From the NCBI GenBank assembly GCA_026391855.1, contig JAPLDE010000088.1:1-45052 (forward strand): a stretch of 45,052 bases of DNA, given 5' to 3'. Within the stretch, counting starts at the first letter, position 1. Every line of letters starts with the position of its first letter. This DNA is from Bacteroidota bacterium (lineage in GTDB: Bacteria > Bacteroidota > Bacteroidia > Bacteroidales > CAIXZF01). Below are positions 35,690 to 44,125 of this stretch, in pieces. A program made the translations under genes and the position numbers. The notes beneath the pieces were generated by a model. That model saw nothing but the letters and a program-made list of their open reading frames with translations, did no database searches and was not told where the DNA came from.

Positions 35690-35697
35690 TATTTTTG
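35690..35697 (+). promoter_or_regulatory. -7 box TATTTTTG of the GAPDH gene
   Basis: A perfect TAnnTTTG match, 22 bases before the ATG and 16 bases after the preceding stop. Confidence 0.6.
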
Positions 35698-35719
35698 CAG
35701 TCCGTTAATCTTCTTTACT

Positions 35720-36730
35720 ATGAATAAGATAAGGCTTGCCATCAATGGATTTGGCCGTATCGGCCGGGCCACATTCCGTACCTTACAATCCAATCCCAAC
35801 ATCGATATTGTTGCCATCAATGATCTGGCTGATACCAGGACCCTGGCCCACCTGCTGAAGTACGACTCGGTCCATGGTATTTTTCCCGGTCAGATAGTGG
35901 CTAAAGAAGACCACCTTGTGGTGAACGGCAAGCCCACCTTTGTATTTACCGAGCCTAACCCTGAACGACTGCCCTGGAGAAAACTGGAGATAGATATCGT
36001 GCTGGAAGCGACCGGGATATTTAAGGATAAAAAGAGTTCTTTTCTCCATATCAAAGCGGGTGCTAAAAAGGTGATCATTACGGCACCTGCCACCGGTGAA
36101 GGGGTAAAATACATCGTACTGGGCATCAATGAGCATCTGATCACCCAGAACGACATTATTATTTCCAATTCTTCCTGTACTACCAACTGTGTAGCGCCAC
36201 TGATCCAGATCCTGGATGAAAAATGGGGGATTGAAAAAGGATTTATAACGACCGTTCATTCCTATACCGGGGACCAGAACCTGGTTGATGCGCCTCACCA
36301 GGATCTCCGCAGGGGCAGGGCAGCTGCCTATTCCATTGTTCCTACAACCACAGGTGCTGCCAAGGCAGCCACCCATATTTTTCCGCACCTGACAAACAAC
36401 CTGGGAGGTTGCGGGATCAGGGTACCTGTCCCTGATGGCAGTCTGACCGACCTTACCTGTACACTGGCCAACCCTGCTACGGTGGAAGAGATCAATGCTG
36501 CCTTCAGGTCTGCCTCCATTGGCAGAATGAAGGGTATACTCGAATATACCGAAGATCCCATCGTTTCCATCGATGTGATCGGAAACACCCATTCGGCCGT
36601 ATTTGATGCAGGCCTAACCGCTGTGTTGGGCGACCGTAACAAGCTGGTAAAGGTGGTGGCCTGGTATGATAATGAAATAGGATATTCCTGCCGTCTTGCT
36701 GAACTGATCGAACTGTTCTACCGGAAATAA
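35720..36730 (+). CDS. gap: Type I glyceraldehyde-3-phosphate dehydrogenase
   Basis: Glycolytic oxidation and phosphorylation of glyceraldehyde-3-phosphate with NAD. The 336-residue protein has the Rossmann start 'IRLAINGFGRIGRATFRTL', 'VAINDLAD' (Asp at the adenosine ribose, favouring NAD), the catalytic 'SNSSCTTNCVAP' (C153), the general-base His in 'TTVHSYTGDQNLVDAPHQD', and 'AAAYSIVPTTTGAAKA' with the C-terminal 'WYDNEIGYSCRLAEL'. No other glycolytic gene is adjacent; it has its own promoter and is followed by a 130-base gap. Confidence 0.96.
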   Translation: MNKIRLAINGFGRIGRATFRTLQSNPNIDIVAINDLADTRTLAHLLKYDSVHGIFPGQIVAKEDHLVVNGKPTFVFTEPNPERLPWRKLEIDIVLEATGIFKDKKSSFLHIKAGAKKVIITAPATGEGVKYIVLGINEHLITQNDIIISNSSCTTNCVAPLIQILDEKWGIEKGFITTVHSYTGDQNLVDAPHQDLRRGRAAAYSIVPTTTGAAKAATHIFPHLTNNLGGCGIRVPVPDGSLTDLTCTLANPATVEEINAAFRSASIGRMKGILEYTEDPIVSIDVIGNTHSAVFDAGLTAVLGDRNKLVKVVAWYDNEIGYSCRLAELIELFYRK

Positions 36731-36759
36731 AACATTTCCTTCATCAAGGTCATCTTCTT

Positions 36760-36798
36760 ACCAAAAAATCTCAATAAATAGTGGTACTATTTTTTGGT
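36760..36798. promoter_or_regulatory. Inverted repeat overlapping the glycosyltransferase promoter
   Basis: ACCAAAAAAT (36760-36769) and ATTTTTTGGT (36789-36798) are exact reverse complements, 19 bases apart. The right arm contains the -33 TTTG. It could be an operator or a weak A/T-rich terminator for the GAPDH gene. Confidence 0.4.
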
Positions 36799-36824
36799 GA
36801 AGCTATTATTTTCTATTAAGTTTG
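36793..36824 (+). promoter_or_regulatory. Promoter: -33 TTTG and -7 TAAGTTTG
   Basis: TTTG at 36793-36796, a 20-base spacer and TAAGTTTG at 36817-36824 match the full Bacteroidota promoter pattern. The glycosyltransferase ATG is 38 bases downstream. Confidence 0.65.
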
Positions 36825-36862
36825 ATAATACTTTCATACAAAGCATTTTATCAGCATAAGGA

Positions 36863-39025
36863 ATGTTGAAAATCGCCATTATCGGGAACTATTTGCCACG
36901 TCAATGCGGAATAGCCACTTTCACGCATAATTTCGTCCAGTCAATTTCATTAGCAGCATCTGAGGTTAACGAAAAAGCTGACCTCTTCGTTGTGGCCGTC
37001 AACGACAAAAACATGAAGTATGACTATCCTGATATTGTGCACTTTAAGATACGCCAGAATTACCGCCAGGACTACCTGAAAGCTGCTCAGTTTATCAACG
37101 AAAGCGGAGCAGATATCTGTGTATTGCAGCATGAATACGGAATTTTCGGGGGAGAAAGCGGTGTTTTTATTCTCTCCCTGGTCCATCAGCTAAAAATGCC
37201 TGTCACGGTTACTTTCCATACCGTTTTAAAGGCCCCTACTTTTCATGAGAAAGCTATCCTTAAAAAACTGGGTGAATTAGCTTCTAAGGTGGTGGTTATG
37301 AGCAAACTGGCCATAGAATTCCTGAAATCCATCTACCATATACCGGAAGAAAAGATTTCGATGATACCACATGGTGTACCTGATTTCAGTAAGCTGGTAA
37401 ACGTGGGGAAATCAAGGCTGAATTCCCCCGGTAAAACCCTGATGTGCACCTTTGGTTTGATTGGCAGGAATAAGGGAATAGAGACCGTTCTGAATGCCCT
37501 GCCCATGGTTGTAGCTCAGAATCCTGATATTGTATATGTTGTCCTTGGAAAGACACATCCCAATGTTAAAAATTGCTCGGGTGAAGAATACCGTGAATAT
37601 TTACAGGCATTGGTAAAAAAGAACAAGCTGGAGGATCATGTGGTCTTTCTTGATGAATTTCTCGAAGAGGAAGAACTGAAATGCTATCTTCTCGGTGTAG
37701 ATATCTACCTTACTCCTTACCTGAATGAAGCCCAGATCACCAGTGGTACGCTGGCCTATGCCCTTGGTTCAGGGACCTGTGTTGTATCAACCCCATACTG
37801 GCATGCCAGGGAATTGCTGGCCGAAGGCAGGGGGAAACTATTTGACTTTGGAGATTGTAATCTGCTGGCTGAAATCCTGATCGATCTGCTTGAAAATCCT
37901 TTGAAAATAAAGAAAATGAGTAAAACAGCTTTCGATTATGGCCTTAAAATGCGTTGGGACAAAGTGGGAAGAATGTACTTAAATATCTTTGAATCAGTTG
38001 CTTATTTATCCTTACACCGTCAAAAGGAATGGAAATGCGACCATACCCAGCTTCCGGATTTTAACCTTGATCACATCAAACGGCTTACGGATGATATCGG
38101 AATACTTGAACATTCCATCTATTCGATAGCCAATTTAATTGAGGGATACAGCCTGGATGACAATGCCCGTGCTTTATTAATGGCCCTGATGCTTCATGAA
38201 TCGGGAAAGGACCCAATAGCCCTGGACCTGGCCGGTATTTATATGAGATACATTCAATTGATGCAGAAAACAGACGGGAGTTTCCACAATGAGTTGGGCT
38301 ATGACAGGGTTTTTATGGATAGTACCGGATCGGAAGATTCGTTTGGGAGAACCATCTGGGCCCTGGGGTATATGATCATGCGTGCTCCGACTGACGGATA
38401 CCTTCAGTTTGCCAAAGATAAATTTTTTAATGCACTGCCCCATTTCGAAAAGTTACAATCGAATCGCGGTTTAGCCAATACAATTATCGGACTTTGCTAC
38501 TTTCTTCGCCGTTATCCTGATAATGAAATGGTTATGAAAATCCTTTATGCTCTTACCCTCAGGATAAAGGAGCATTATTATGATGAATCGGATGAAGACT
38601 GGAAATGGGTTGAACCCATACTTTGTTATGATAATGCCATCGTGCCGCTGTCGCTTTGGCATTCCTATACAGTAACCCGCGATCCCGAAACCCTTCAGAT
38701 AGCAAGAGAAACCACTGCCTTTCTCGAAAAGGAAGGTATTATTGAAGGGCATCTCAGCCTGGTTGGCAACGACAGCTGGTACATAAAAGGAGAGAAAAGA
38801 CCCCGGTTCGGGCAGCTACCCATTAACGCCATGGCCATGGTGATGATGTTCCATAAGGCTTACCAAGTGACCAGGGATGAGAAATTCTACCAGAAAATGT
38901 TCATCTCCTTCTCCTGGTTCACCGGTAACAATGACATGCACATCTCCCTGATAGATGAAGATTCACAAGGCTGTTCCGATGGTATAAAACAGCACAACGT
39001 AAAGGCCATTCATCCTATTGGCTGA
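36863..39025 (+). CDS. Two-domain glycosyltransferase (GT4 plus alpha-helical glycosidase-like domain)
   Basis: A 720-residue cytoplasmic protein. Residues 1-380 form a GT-B glycosyltransferase of the GT4 type: 'IAIIGNYLPRQCGIATFTHN', 'VLQHEYGIFGGESG', 'VTFHTVLKAPTFHEKAIL', 'MIPHGVPDFSKL', 'TFGLIGRNKGIETVLNALP' and the 'YLTPYLNEAQITSGTLAYAL' donor-site region. Residues about 400-715 are helical with (alpha/alpha)-barrel features: 'YSLDDNARALLMALMLHESG', 'TGSEDSFGRTIWALGYMIM', 'FGQLPINAMAMVMMF'. In relatives, as I recall them, the domain continues with a 'N-x-GAEST' segment after the last 'GCxDG' motif; here it stops within 15 residues of 'GCSDGIKQHN', so the C-terminus may be shortened. The acceptor is unknown; a mannose-type polymer is suggested by the facing GH130 gene, which its 3' end overlaps by 11 bases. 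Confidence 0.83.
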   Translation: MLKIAIIGNYLPRQCGIATFTHNFVQSISLAASEVNEKADLFVVAVNDKNMKYDYPDIVHFKIRQNYRQDYLKAAQFINESGADICVLQHEYGIFGGESGVFILSLVHQLKMPVTVTFHTVLKAPTFHEKAILKKLGELASKVVVMSKLAIEFLKSIYHIPEEKISMIPHGVPDFSKLVNVGKSRLNSPGKTLMCTFGLIGRNKGIETVLNALPMVVAQNPDIVYVVLGKTHPNVKNCSGEEYREYLQALVKKNKLEDHVVFLDEFLEEEELKCYLLGVDIYLTPYLNEAQITSGTLAYALGSGTCVVSTPYWHARELLAEGRGKLFDFGDCNLLAEILIDLLENPLKIKKMSKTAFDYGLKMRWDKVGRMYLNIFESVAYLSLHRQKEWKCDHTQLPDFNLDHIKRLTDDIGILEHSIYSIANLIEGYSLDDNARALLMALMLHESGKDPIALDLAGIYMRYIQLMQKTDGSFHNELGYDRVFMDSTGSEDSFGRTIWALGYMIMRAPTDGYLQFAKDKFFNALPHFEKLQSNRGLANTIIGLCYFLRRYPDNEMVMKILYALTLRIKEHYYDESDEDWKWVEPILCYDNAIVPLSLWHSYTVTRDPETLQIARETTAFLEKEGIIEGHLSLVGNDSWYIKGEKRPRFGQLPINAMAMVMMFHKAYQVTRDEKFYQKMFISFSWFTGNNDMHISLIDEDSQGCSDGIKQHNVKAIHPIG

Positions 39026-40886
39026 AGATCTTTTTCAGCTTATGCAGTAAAAGGTCACCCTTCACTGGTTTGGTAATGTATTCTGTGGCTCCGGAGTTAA
39101 GCCCTTTGATCTCATAATCCTGGTTTGTATGGCTGGTCAGAAATACCACAGGAATATCGATCTCTCTTTCATTGAGAAATTCAAGCAGTTGAAAACCAGA
39201 TAAGTTAGGCATCTCAATATCTGAGAGGATCAGATCGAAATGATGCCGGCCGATTTCCAGAAGCGCATGCAGGCCATCGGGAGAAATTGCGATATGATAA
39301 CCTCTTGCCTCAAGGATATCGGTAATCTGTTTCTGTGTAATAATGTCATCTACAACCAGAAGGATCCTTTTCTGGCCCTCTTTATCATCAAAATGTTTAT
39401 CCTTAACAGGATTTTTTTTCGGCAACATTTTTTCAAAGAGCTCATTCAGCGAAACAGAGGCAACGCCTGAACTATAGTCAGACATAGCGTAAGGGATGAT
39501 CAGTTCACCATTGTGAATGACAGATCCACAGGAATAAACAACATTGGGAACATATCCTTCTCTCTCTTTTTCATTGGGCATAAGCAGGGGTTCGGCGAGT
39601 GTTCCGATGACCTGAGTAGGGTCGTAAAGGTCAAGGATTACGGCTCCCAGACAATAACGTCTCATGGCTCCCACACCATGCGTAATGACCAGCCATCCTT
39701 TTTCGGTCTCAATGGGTGATCCTGAATTCCCCAGTTGGACAAACTCCCATGGATAGATAGGTTCCTGAATAAGTACAGCCGGTTCCTCCCACAGGTTGAT
39801 GTGGTCTGAAAACATGATATAATTGTTCTCTCCGTCATACCGTGAAAGCATGGCGTACTTCCCGTTGATTTTTCGCGGGAAAAGACTCATTCCTTTGTTC
39901 TGGGCATACCGTCCATTGATCGGCAATACTTTAAAATGGTAAAAATCAATAGTTTCAATAAGTTTGGGAAGGATCGTAAACCCGTTGTAGGCGGTGTATG
40001 TTGCATAATATTTAACACTGCCATTTTCTTCGGTAAAACGTTCGAACCTGGCATCTTCGATTCCGTTGCTTTCAGTTTCAGCAATGGGGAAAATGACTCT
40101 TTCCGAAATGGCGGTATCCAGTGAAAAGGTAATCTCATAATGTGAATTAGCCAGCCACTTTATGCCCTGAATGATTTTTTCCGCAGTAAAAGTAAGCTCA
40201 GCGCTTTCCTCATAAAAACGGATACTTTTCATCAGTTCCTGGAACAGGAAAGTATCCCCAAGCCTGTTCATGATCTGATCGACAATTTCATTATGGTTAA
40301 CATGCATCTCATTCAGTTTCTGTACAAATACCTCCTTCCTGTATACATAATCCTGTATGGTTTCTGCTTCGTCCACCAGTTTTCCGGCAGGTTTAAATTC
40401 AAGATGATTGTGTTTATCAATAATTCCGCCCCTGAACACGATAGAAGAGATATGGCCTTCACCGGTGGCACGGAAACTCACAATCACCCTTTTCTGGCCT
40501 TCCTGCAGGTTGGCCTGGTCCGGATCCTCCACCATGGATGGATTGAAAAACGCGGCAGATTCAATAGAATATTCATGTGTAAAATAGGACCCAATCAGTA
40601 GTTGCCTCTCTCTCGAAAGAGTATCGGGGTTAAAGCCCAACTCGCTTGCCAGATGACACACATGGTTAAAATGTTTATTAAAGATCCGTGTAATGTTACG
40701 GTGCCGGTCTGAAAAATCTCTTAACGTTTGATTTAACGTCTGTAAAGCATCTTCTTCCGAAAGGTTCATGATCCGGAGAATGATTTTCTTTGCTCTCTGG
40801 GGACCACCCGGCATGTAGAAACGCGCGATCACCCTGGCCGGATCCGGAGTAAAATGGATAGTTTTACGGTTTATATTGATAGCCAT
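39015..40886 (-). CDS. GH130-like mannoside phosphorylase fused to a response-regulator receiver domain
   Basis: A 623-residue protein with two unlike parts. Residues 1-485 are a GH130-family domain (five-bladed propeller phosphorylases acting on beta-mannosides): 'FFNPSMVEDPDQANLQEGQK', 'SFRATGEGHISSIVFRGG', 'NGIEDARFERF' (candidate catalytic D278), 'GMSLFPRKINGKYAMLSRYD', 'VQLGNSGSPIETEKGWLVIT' and 'YVPNVVYSCGSVIHNGELII'. Residues 507-623 form a receiver domain with all key residues: D513-D514, phospho-acceptor D556 in 'LILSDIEMPNLSG', T584/S585 in 'VVFLTSH' and K606 in 'YITKPV'. No output or DNA-binding domain follows. Control of enzyme activity or location by phosphorylation is a reasonable guess. 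No signal peptide. It faces and overlaps the glycosyltransferase gene. Confidence 0.85.
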   Translation of the reverse strand: MAININRKTIHFTPDPARVIARFYMPGGPQRAKKIILRIMNLSEEDALQTLNQTLRDFSDRHRNITRIFNKHFNHVCHLASELGFNPDTLSRERQLLIGSYFTHEYSIESAAFFNPSMVEDPDQANLQEGQKRVIVSFRATGEGHISSIVFRGGIIDKHNHLEFKPAGKLVDEAETIQDYVYRKEVFVQKLNEMHVNHNEIVDQIMNRLGDTFLFQELMKSIRFYEESAELTFTAEKIIQGIKWLANSHYEITFSLDTAISERVIFPIAETESNGIEDARFERFTEENGSVKYYATYTAYNGFTILPKLIETIDFYHFKVLPINGRYAQNKGMSLFPRKINGKYAMLSRYDGENNYIMFSDHINLWEEPAVLIQEPIYPWEFVQLGNSGSPIETEKGWLVITHGVGAMRRYCLGAVILDLYDPTQVIGTLAEPLLMPNEKEREGYVPNVVYSCGSVIHNGELIIPYAMSDYSSGVASVSLNELFEKMLPKKNPVKDKHFDDKEGQKRILLVVDDIITQKQITDILEARGYHIAISPDGLHALLEIGRHHFDLILSDIEMPNLSGFQLLEFLNEREIDIPVVFLTSHTNQDYEIKGLNSGATEYITKPVKGDLLLHKLKKIFSQ

Positions 40887-40912
40887 AAGAGAATTACCTT
40901 TTGATTAACAAC

Positions 40913-40920
40913 CAAATATA
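40913..40920 (-). promoter_or_regulatory. -7 box TATATTTG of the GH130-REC gene
   Basis: A perfect TAnnTTTG match on the minus strand, 26 bases before the ATG, in the 100-base gap after lpxH. It suggests expression separate from the lpxH unit. Confidence 0.5.
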
Positions 40921-40986
40921 GCAATAAATTCCCCATCTCTTTTTTCTTAATTGAATAAGAAAATCAATCTGTTTCAATTCAATGGA

Positions 40987-41796
40987 TCAGTCATTCAACT
41001 CTCTGATGGCTTCAAAAAATTTGAGACACACATCAGTTCCGTCAAAAACAGCATAAGAAAAGTTTGTGATCCAGTCGCCAAGGATGATGCACCGGGTGGT
41101 CTGACTCAGAGAAAGATCCACCGGAAGATGTCTGTGACCAAGAATAAAATATTCAATATCAGGGTTTTGCTTCAGAAATTCACGACAATAAACAACTAAT
41201 CTTTCGTCTTCAGGATGATCTGATTTTTCCTTCCGACGGTCACGGGCAACATGAGCCAGGCGGCTCCGGTGAGAAAAATACAGTCCCAGCCTTGTCCCGA
41301 TATCCGGGTGTAACCATTTGAACAGCCATTGGTTAACGGGGTTGGCAAAGACTTTTTTCAGGAATTTATATCCATAATCGCCCGGGCCATAGCCATCGCC
41401 ATGGTACAGGTAGAACTTCTTCCCATTCAGAACGGTTATTTCGGGTTCCCGGTGCAACTGTACCCCCGCTTCTTTCTGCAGGTAGTCAAATGCCCAGACA
41501 TCGTGATTCCCTTTGAAGAGATGAACCGGTATCCCGCTGTCGGTTAGTTCGGCCAGCTTCCCCAGCAACCTCACAAAGCCTTTGGGTATCACGGTCTTAT
41601 ATTCAAACCAGAAATCAAACACATCTCCCATCAGGTAAATGGCGGTTGCATCAGCGCGAACAGCCTCCAGCCATGCGATCAGCAACTTCTCTCTCTCCAG
41701 GCTGGAAGCATGGTCGGGAACGCCGAAATGAAAATCAGAAGCGAAATATATCTTGCCTTCTTTATAGGGGATGGAATCAGTATAGGTCATTGTCAT
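40987..41796 (-). CDS. lpxH: UDP-2,3-diacylglucosamine diphosphatase LpxH
   Basis: Hydrolyses UDP-2,3-diacylglucosamine to lipid X and UMP at the inner face of the cytoplasmic membrane in lipid A synthesis. The 269-residue calcineurin-like phosphoesterase shows the metal-binding motifs DFHFG (D21, H23), 'LMGDVFDFWFEY' (D58), 'FKGNHDVWAF' (N97, H98), 'LYHGDGYGP' and 'FILGHRHLP'. The 'FEYKTVIPKG' and basic 'HRSRLAHVARDRRKEKSDH' lid region are typical of LpxH of Bacteroidota. It starts 30 bases after the TlpA-like gene. Confidence 0.9.
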   Translation of the reverse strand: MTMTYTDSIPYKEGKIYFASDFHFGVPDHASSLEREKLLIAWLEAVRADATAIYLMGDVFDFWFEYKTVIPKGFVRLLGKLAELTDSGIPVHLFKGNHDVWAFDYLQKEAGVQLHREPEITVLNGKKFYLYHGDGYGPGDYGYKFLKKVFANPVNQWLFKWLHPDIGTRLGLYFSHRSRLAHVARDRRKEKSDHPEDERLVVYCREFLKQNPDIEYFILGHRHLPVDLSLSQTTRCIILGDWITNFSYAVFDGTDVCLKFFEAIRELND

Positions 41797-41826
41797 CGGC
41801 CGAATATAGGGAATTTATTAACCCGT

Positions 41827-43035
41827 TCAATGAGGAGACGTCACGGTCAGCAAATCCTTCACTTCGCTGAACCGTCGCCCTTTCCCTGCTATCTTGCCTT
41901 GTTTATCAATAACATAATATACAGGAAGGGGTCCATCCACTGCATACAATTTCGCTAAAGACGAAGTCATTCCCTGCGATTCGTTCAGGTTGATCCAGGG
42001 AAGTTTATCAACGCTGAGCGCGGCTTTCCACATTTCCACGTTTTGATCCAGGGAAATGCCCAAGATCTCTATCTTCCGGGTTTTCCATGATTTATAATAA
42101 GGGACCATGGCCTGGTGTTCCTGCCGGGCTACCGCCGTTTGGGCCGACCAGAAATAAAGCAACACCTGTTTTCCTATTAAGGAAGAAAGGGTTACCTCCT
42201 TGCCGGAAGGATCATTTAACCTTATTCCCGGCGCCAAATTCCCTGGTTTCAGGTGTTCTTCTGCAAGCTTTTTTTCAGCTTTGCCCCTTTCAAGCGCCGC
42301 CATCCGTTCATGGTGGTCGAGCGTATGCTTATTGTCCGGGAATTTTTTTATCAATACAGTATCAAGCATTTTAAAATCCTCATAATCATTGTTTTCCGTA
42401 ACAACCAAGGTAGGTCCGAAACGCTGATTAATAACAAACAGGCTGGCAAGAGATCCCGAATATCTCCGGATAAATGATTTTACATAAGCCCGTTCATCAT
42501 CGAAGATCCTGTAATATCCCGAATCAATTTCAGCCCTTCTTTTGGCAAAATCATCGCTTTTCCTGGCTTCCTGGAATGCTTTCCTCAAGGAATCAAGCCT
42601 ATCCTGGTTCTTTCCGGTCTGATAAAAATACTCCCTGAGCCGGGAAGAACCCGGAGAACCTTTCACTTCATAATTCCTTCTCATTTTTTTTCCGTCGGCA
42701 ACGAGTTCAACCCTTTCACCGGGAGCAAGCAACAAGGTGATATAGTTGTATTTACGCGTCATCAGAAGATAAAATCCTTCCCCATCCGGCTTAAAACGGA
42801 AAGTATGACGACCACTCTTTCGTACATCAAAAGAATCAACAGTCTTCATATCCTTTACATTCAGCTCGGTCAGGAAAACCCACGAAAGTCCCAGCGTATT
42901 CGACATATTCACCTGCAAAACCACATCAGAATGATCACCCGGCTGACGGGGTGTACACGAATTAAAGGAAACACCTGCAAGGACTAACACCAGCAGGAAA
43001 ATCAATATCCGTAATGATTTCAGAAAATTATTCAT
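41827..43035 (-). CDS. TlpA-like lipoprotein lacking the CxxC active site
   Basis: A 402-residue envelope protein with a lipoprotein-type signal (MNNFLKSLRILIFLLVLVLA and 'GVSFNSC', Cys27). The first half is DUF4369-like beta structure ('FRFKPDGEGFYLLMTRKYNY') then charged helices (about 125-250). The C-terminal domain is thioredoxin/AhpC-TSA-like: 'GNLAPGIRLNDPSGKEVTLS', 'KQVLLYFWSAQTAVARQ', 'IEILGISLDQNVEMW' and 'VDGPLPVYYVIDKQGKIAGK'. At the place of WCxxC (near residue 300) the residues are TAVA, so it cannot be a thiol oxidoreductase by the usual mechanism. The ATG shares a base with the corA stop (TGATG); a GTG nine bases upstream is the alternative start. Confidence 0.83.
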   Translation of the reverse strand: MNNFLKSLRILIFLLVLVLAGVSFNSCTPRQPGDHSDVVLQVNMSNTLGLSWVFLTELNVKDMKTVDSFDVRKSGRHTFRFKPDGEGFYLLMTRKYNYITLLLAPGERVELVADGKKMRRNYEVKGSPGSSRLREYFYQTGKNQDRLDSLRKAFQEARKSDDFAKRRAEIDSGYYRIFDDERAYVKSFIRRYSGSLASLFVINQRFGPTLVVTENNDYEDFKMLDTVLIKKFPDNKHTLDHHERMAALERGKAEKKLAEEHLKPGNLAPGIRLNDPSGKEVTLSSLIGKQVLLYFWSAQTAVARQEHQAMVPYYKSWKTRKIEILGISLDQNVEMWKAALSVDKLPWINLNESQGMTSSLAKLYAVDGPLPVYYVIDKQGKIAGKGRRFSEVKDLLTVTSPH

Positions 43036-44105
43036 CACATCCACTTTTTCTTCTTAAAATGAAACATCATTATTATGAGGATAACGATTATCAGTATCCA
43101 AAAGTACAGATATCCGTACCTCCACTGCAATTCAGGGAAATAGCGGAAGTTCATGCCATAGACAGAGGCAAAAAAGGAAAGCGGAATAAAAACCGTTGCA
43201 ATAATCGTGAGCACTTTCATGATGCTGTTCATCCGGTTATTCAGGCTGGATAAGTAAACATCCATGGAACCGGAAAGAATATCTCTCTGATTTTCAATAG
43301 ATTCAATCAAATGAACGGTATGGTCATAGATATCCCTGTAGTATGGTATCGTTTGAATTTCCAACAGGGGATTATCCCGTTTTTCGAGTTTCGATAAGGC
43401 TTCCCTGAGAGGATACAAGGCTTTGAGAAGGTAGGTAAGGTTTCGTTTGAGGCGTTGGAACATACTGACAAAGCGGCCATCCGTATCAATGATCATTTTC
43501 TCTTCAATCGTTTCAATTTCATCGGAGATCTTCTCCACGATATCGAAGTAGCTGTCAACAATGCTGTCGATGATCAGGTACACCAGGAAATCTGATTTTT
43601 TTGTGCGGGCCCGGCTGGCTCCCGATAATAATCGTTTTCTGATGGTATCGAAGATAGGGCTTGCCTCTTCCCGGAAGGTGAGGATAAAGTCCGGGGAGAA
43701 AACGATACTGACCTGGGTAAGAGAAACATAAGATGGCAGATGGGTATATTCTGATCGTTTCAGGGTAAAAAAAGTATAGCCTGAAAACTCTTCAAATTTG
43801 GGCCGTTGTTCTGTATTGCAGATATCTTCCATAACCAGCGGATGCAGGTTGAAGCTTTGCCCGATCGTTTCAATAATATCGACATGATTGACCCCTATCA
43901 TATCGAGCCAGACAATTTCTCCGCTAATCCGTGGAAGGGCCAGTAATTCATCAACTGTGACCGGGTTTTGCTGGCTCACATTGGCTGCATTATAACTGAA
44001 CCAGCTAAAAACAGGTTTTTCCGTATGTTTTTTCCCGATATGCACCAGGGAACCGGGGGGCATACCGGCTTTTGTCGATGGCCGGTTTGGTGAAGACATT
44101 ATCAT
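43035..44105 (-). CDS. corA: CorA-family magnesium/cobalt transporter
   Basis: A 356-residue homopentameric channel subunit for divalent cations. It has a large cytoplasmic N-terminal domain ('FNLHPLVMEDICNTEQRPKF', 'FLVYLIIDSIVDSYFDIVEK'), a long helix, and two C-terminal membrane helices with the selectivity signature GMNF between them ('FFASVYGMNFRYFPEL') and 'YGYLYFWILIIVILIIMMFH' plus a basic tail. A longer frame starts at 44219, but the -7 box at 44118-44125 lies within it, so the ATG at 44105 (or 44099, giving MSSPNRPSTK) is preferred. The TlpA-like gene follows with translational coupling. Confidence 0.92.
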   Translation of the reverse strand: MIMSSPNRPSTKAGMPPGSLVHIGKKHTEKPVFSWFSYNAANVSQQNPVTVDELLALPRISGEIVWLDMIGVNHVDIIETIGQSFNLHPLVMEDICNTEQRPKFEEFSGYTFFTLKRSEYTHLPSYVSLTQVSIVFSPDFILTFREEASPIFDTIRKRLLSGASRARTKKSDFLVYLIIDSIVDSYFDIVEKISDEIETIEEKMIIDTDGRFVSMFQRLKRNLTYLLKALYPLREALSKLEKRDNPLLEIQTIPYYRDIYDHTVHLIESIENQRDILSGSMDVYLSSLNNRMNSIMKVLTIIATVFIPLSFFASVYGMNFRYFPELQWRYGYLYFWILIIVILIIMMFHFKKKKWM

Positions 44106-44117
44106 GGATTGATTCTG

Positions 44118-44125
44118 CAAAAGTA
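44118..44125 (-). promoter_or_regulatory. -7 box TACTTTTG of corA
   Basis: A perfect TAnnTTTG match on the minus strand, 12 bases before the corA ATG at 44105. It fixes the start of corA downstream of the 38-codon upstream extension. Confidence 0.6.

Noticed and set aside
35783..36592. A 269-codon minus-strand open frame opposite GAPDH
   Set aside because: GAPDH is complete on the plus strand with catalytic Cys153; the reverse frame has no recognisable features.
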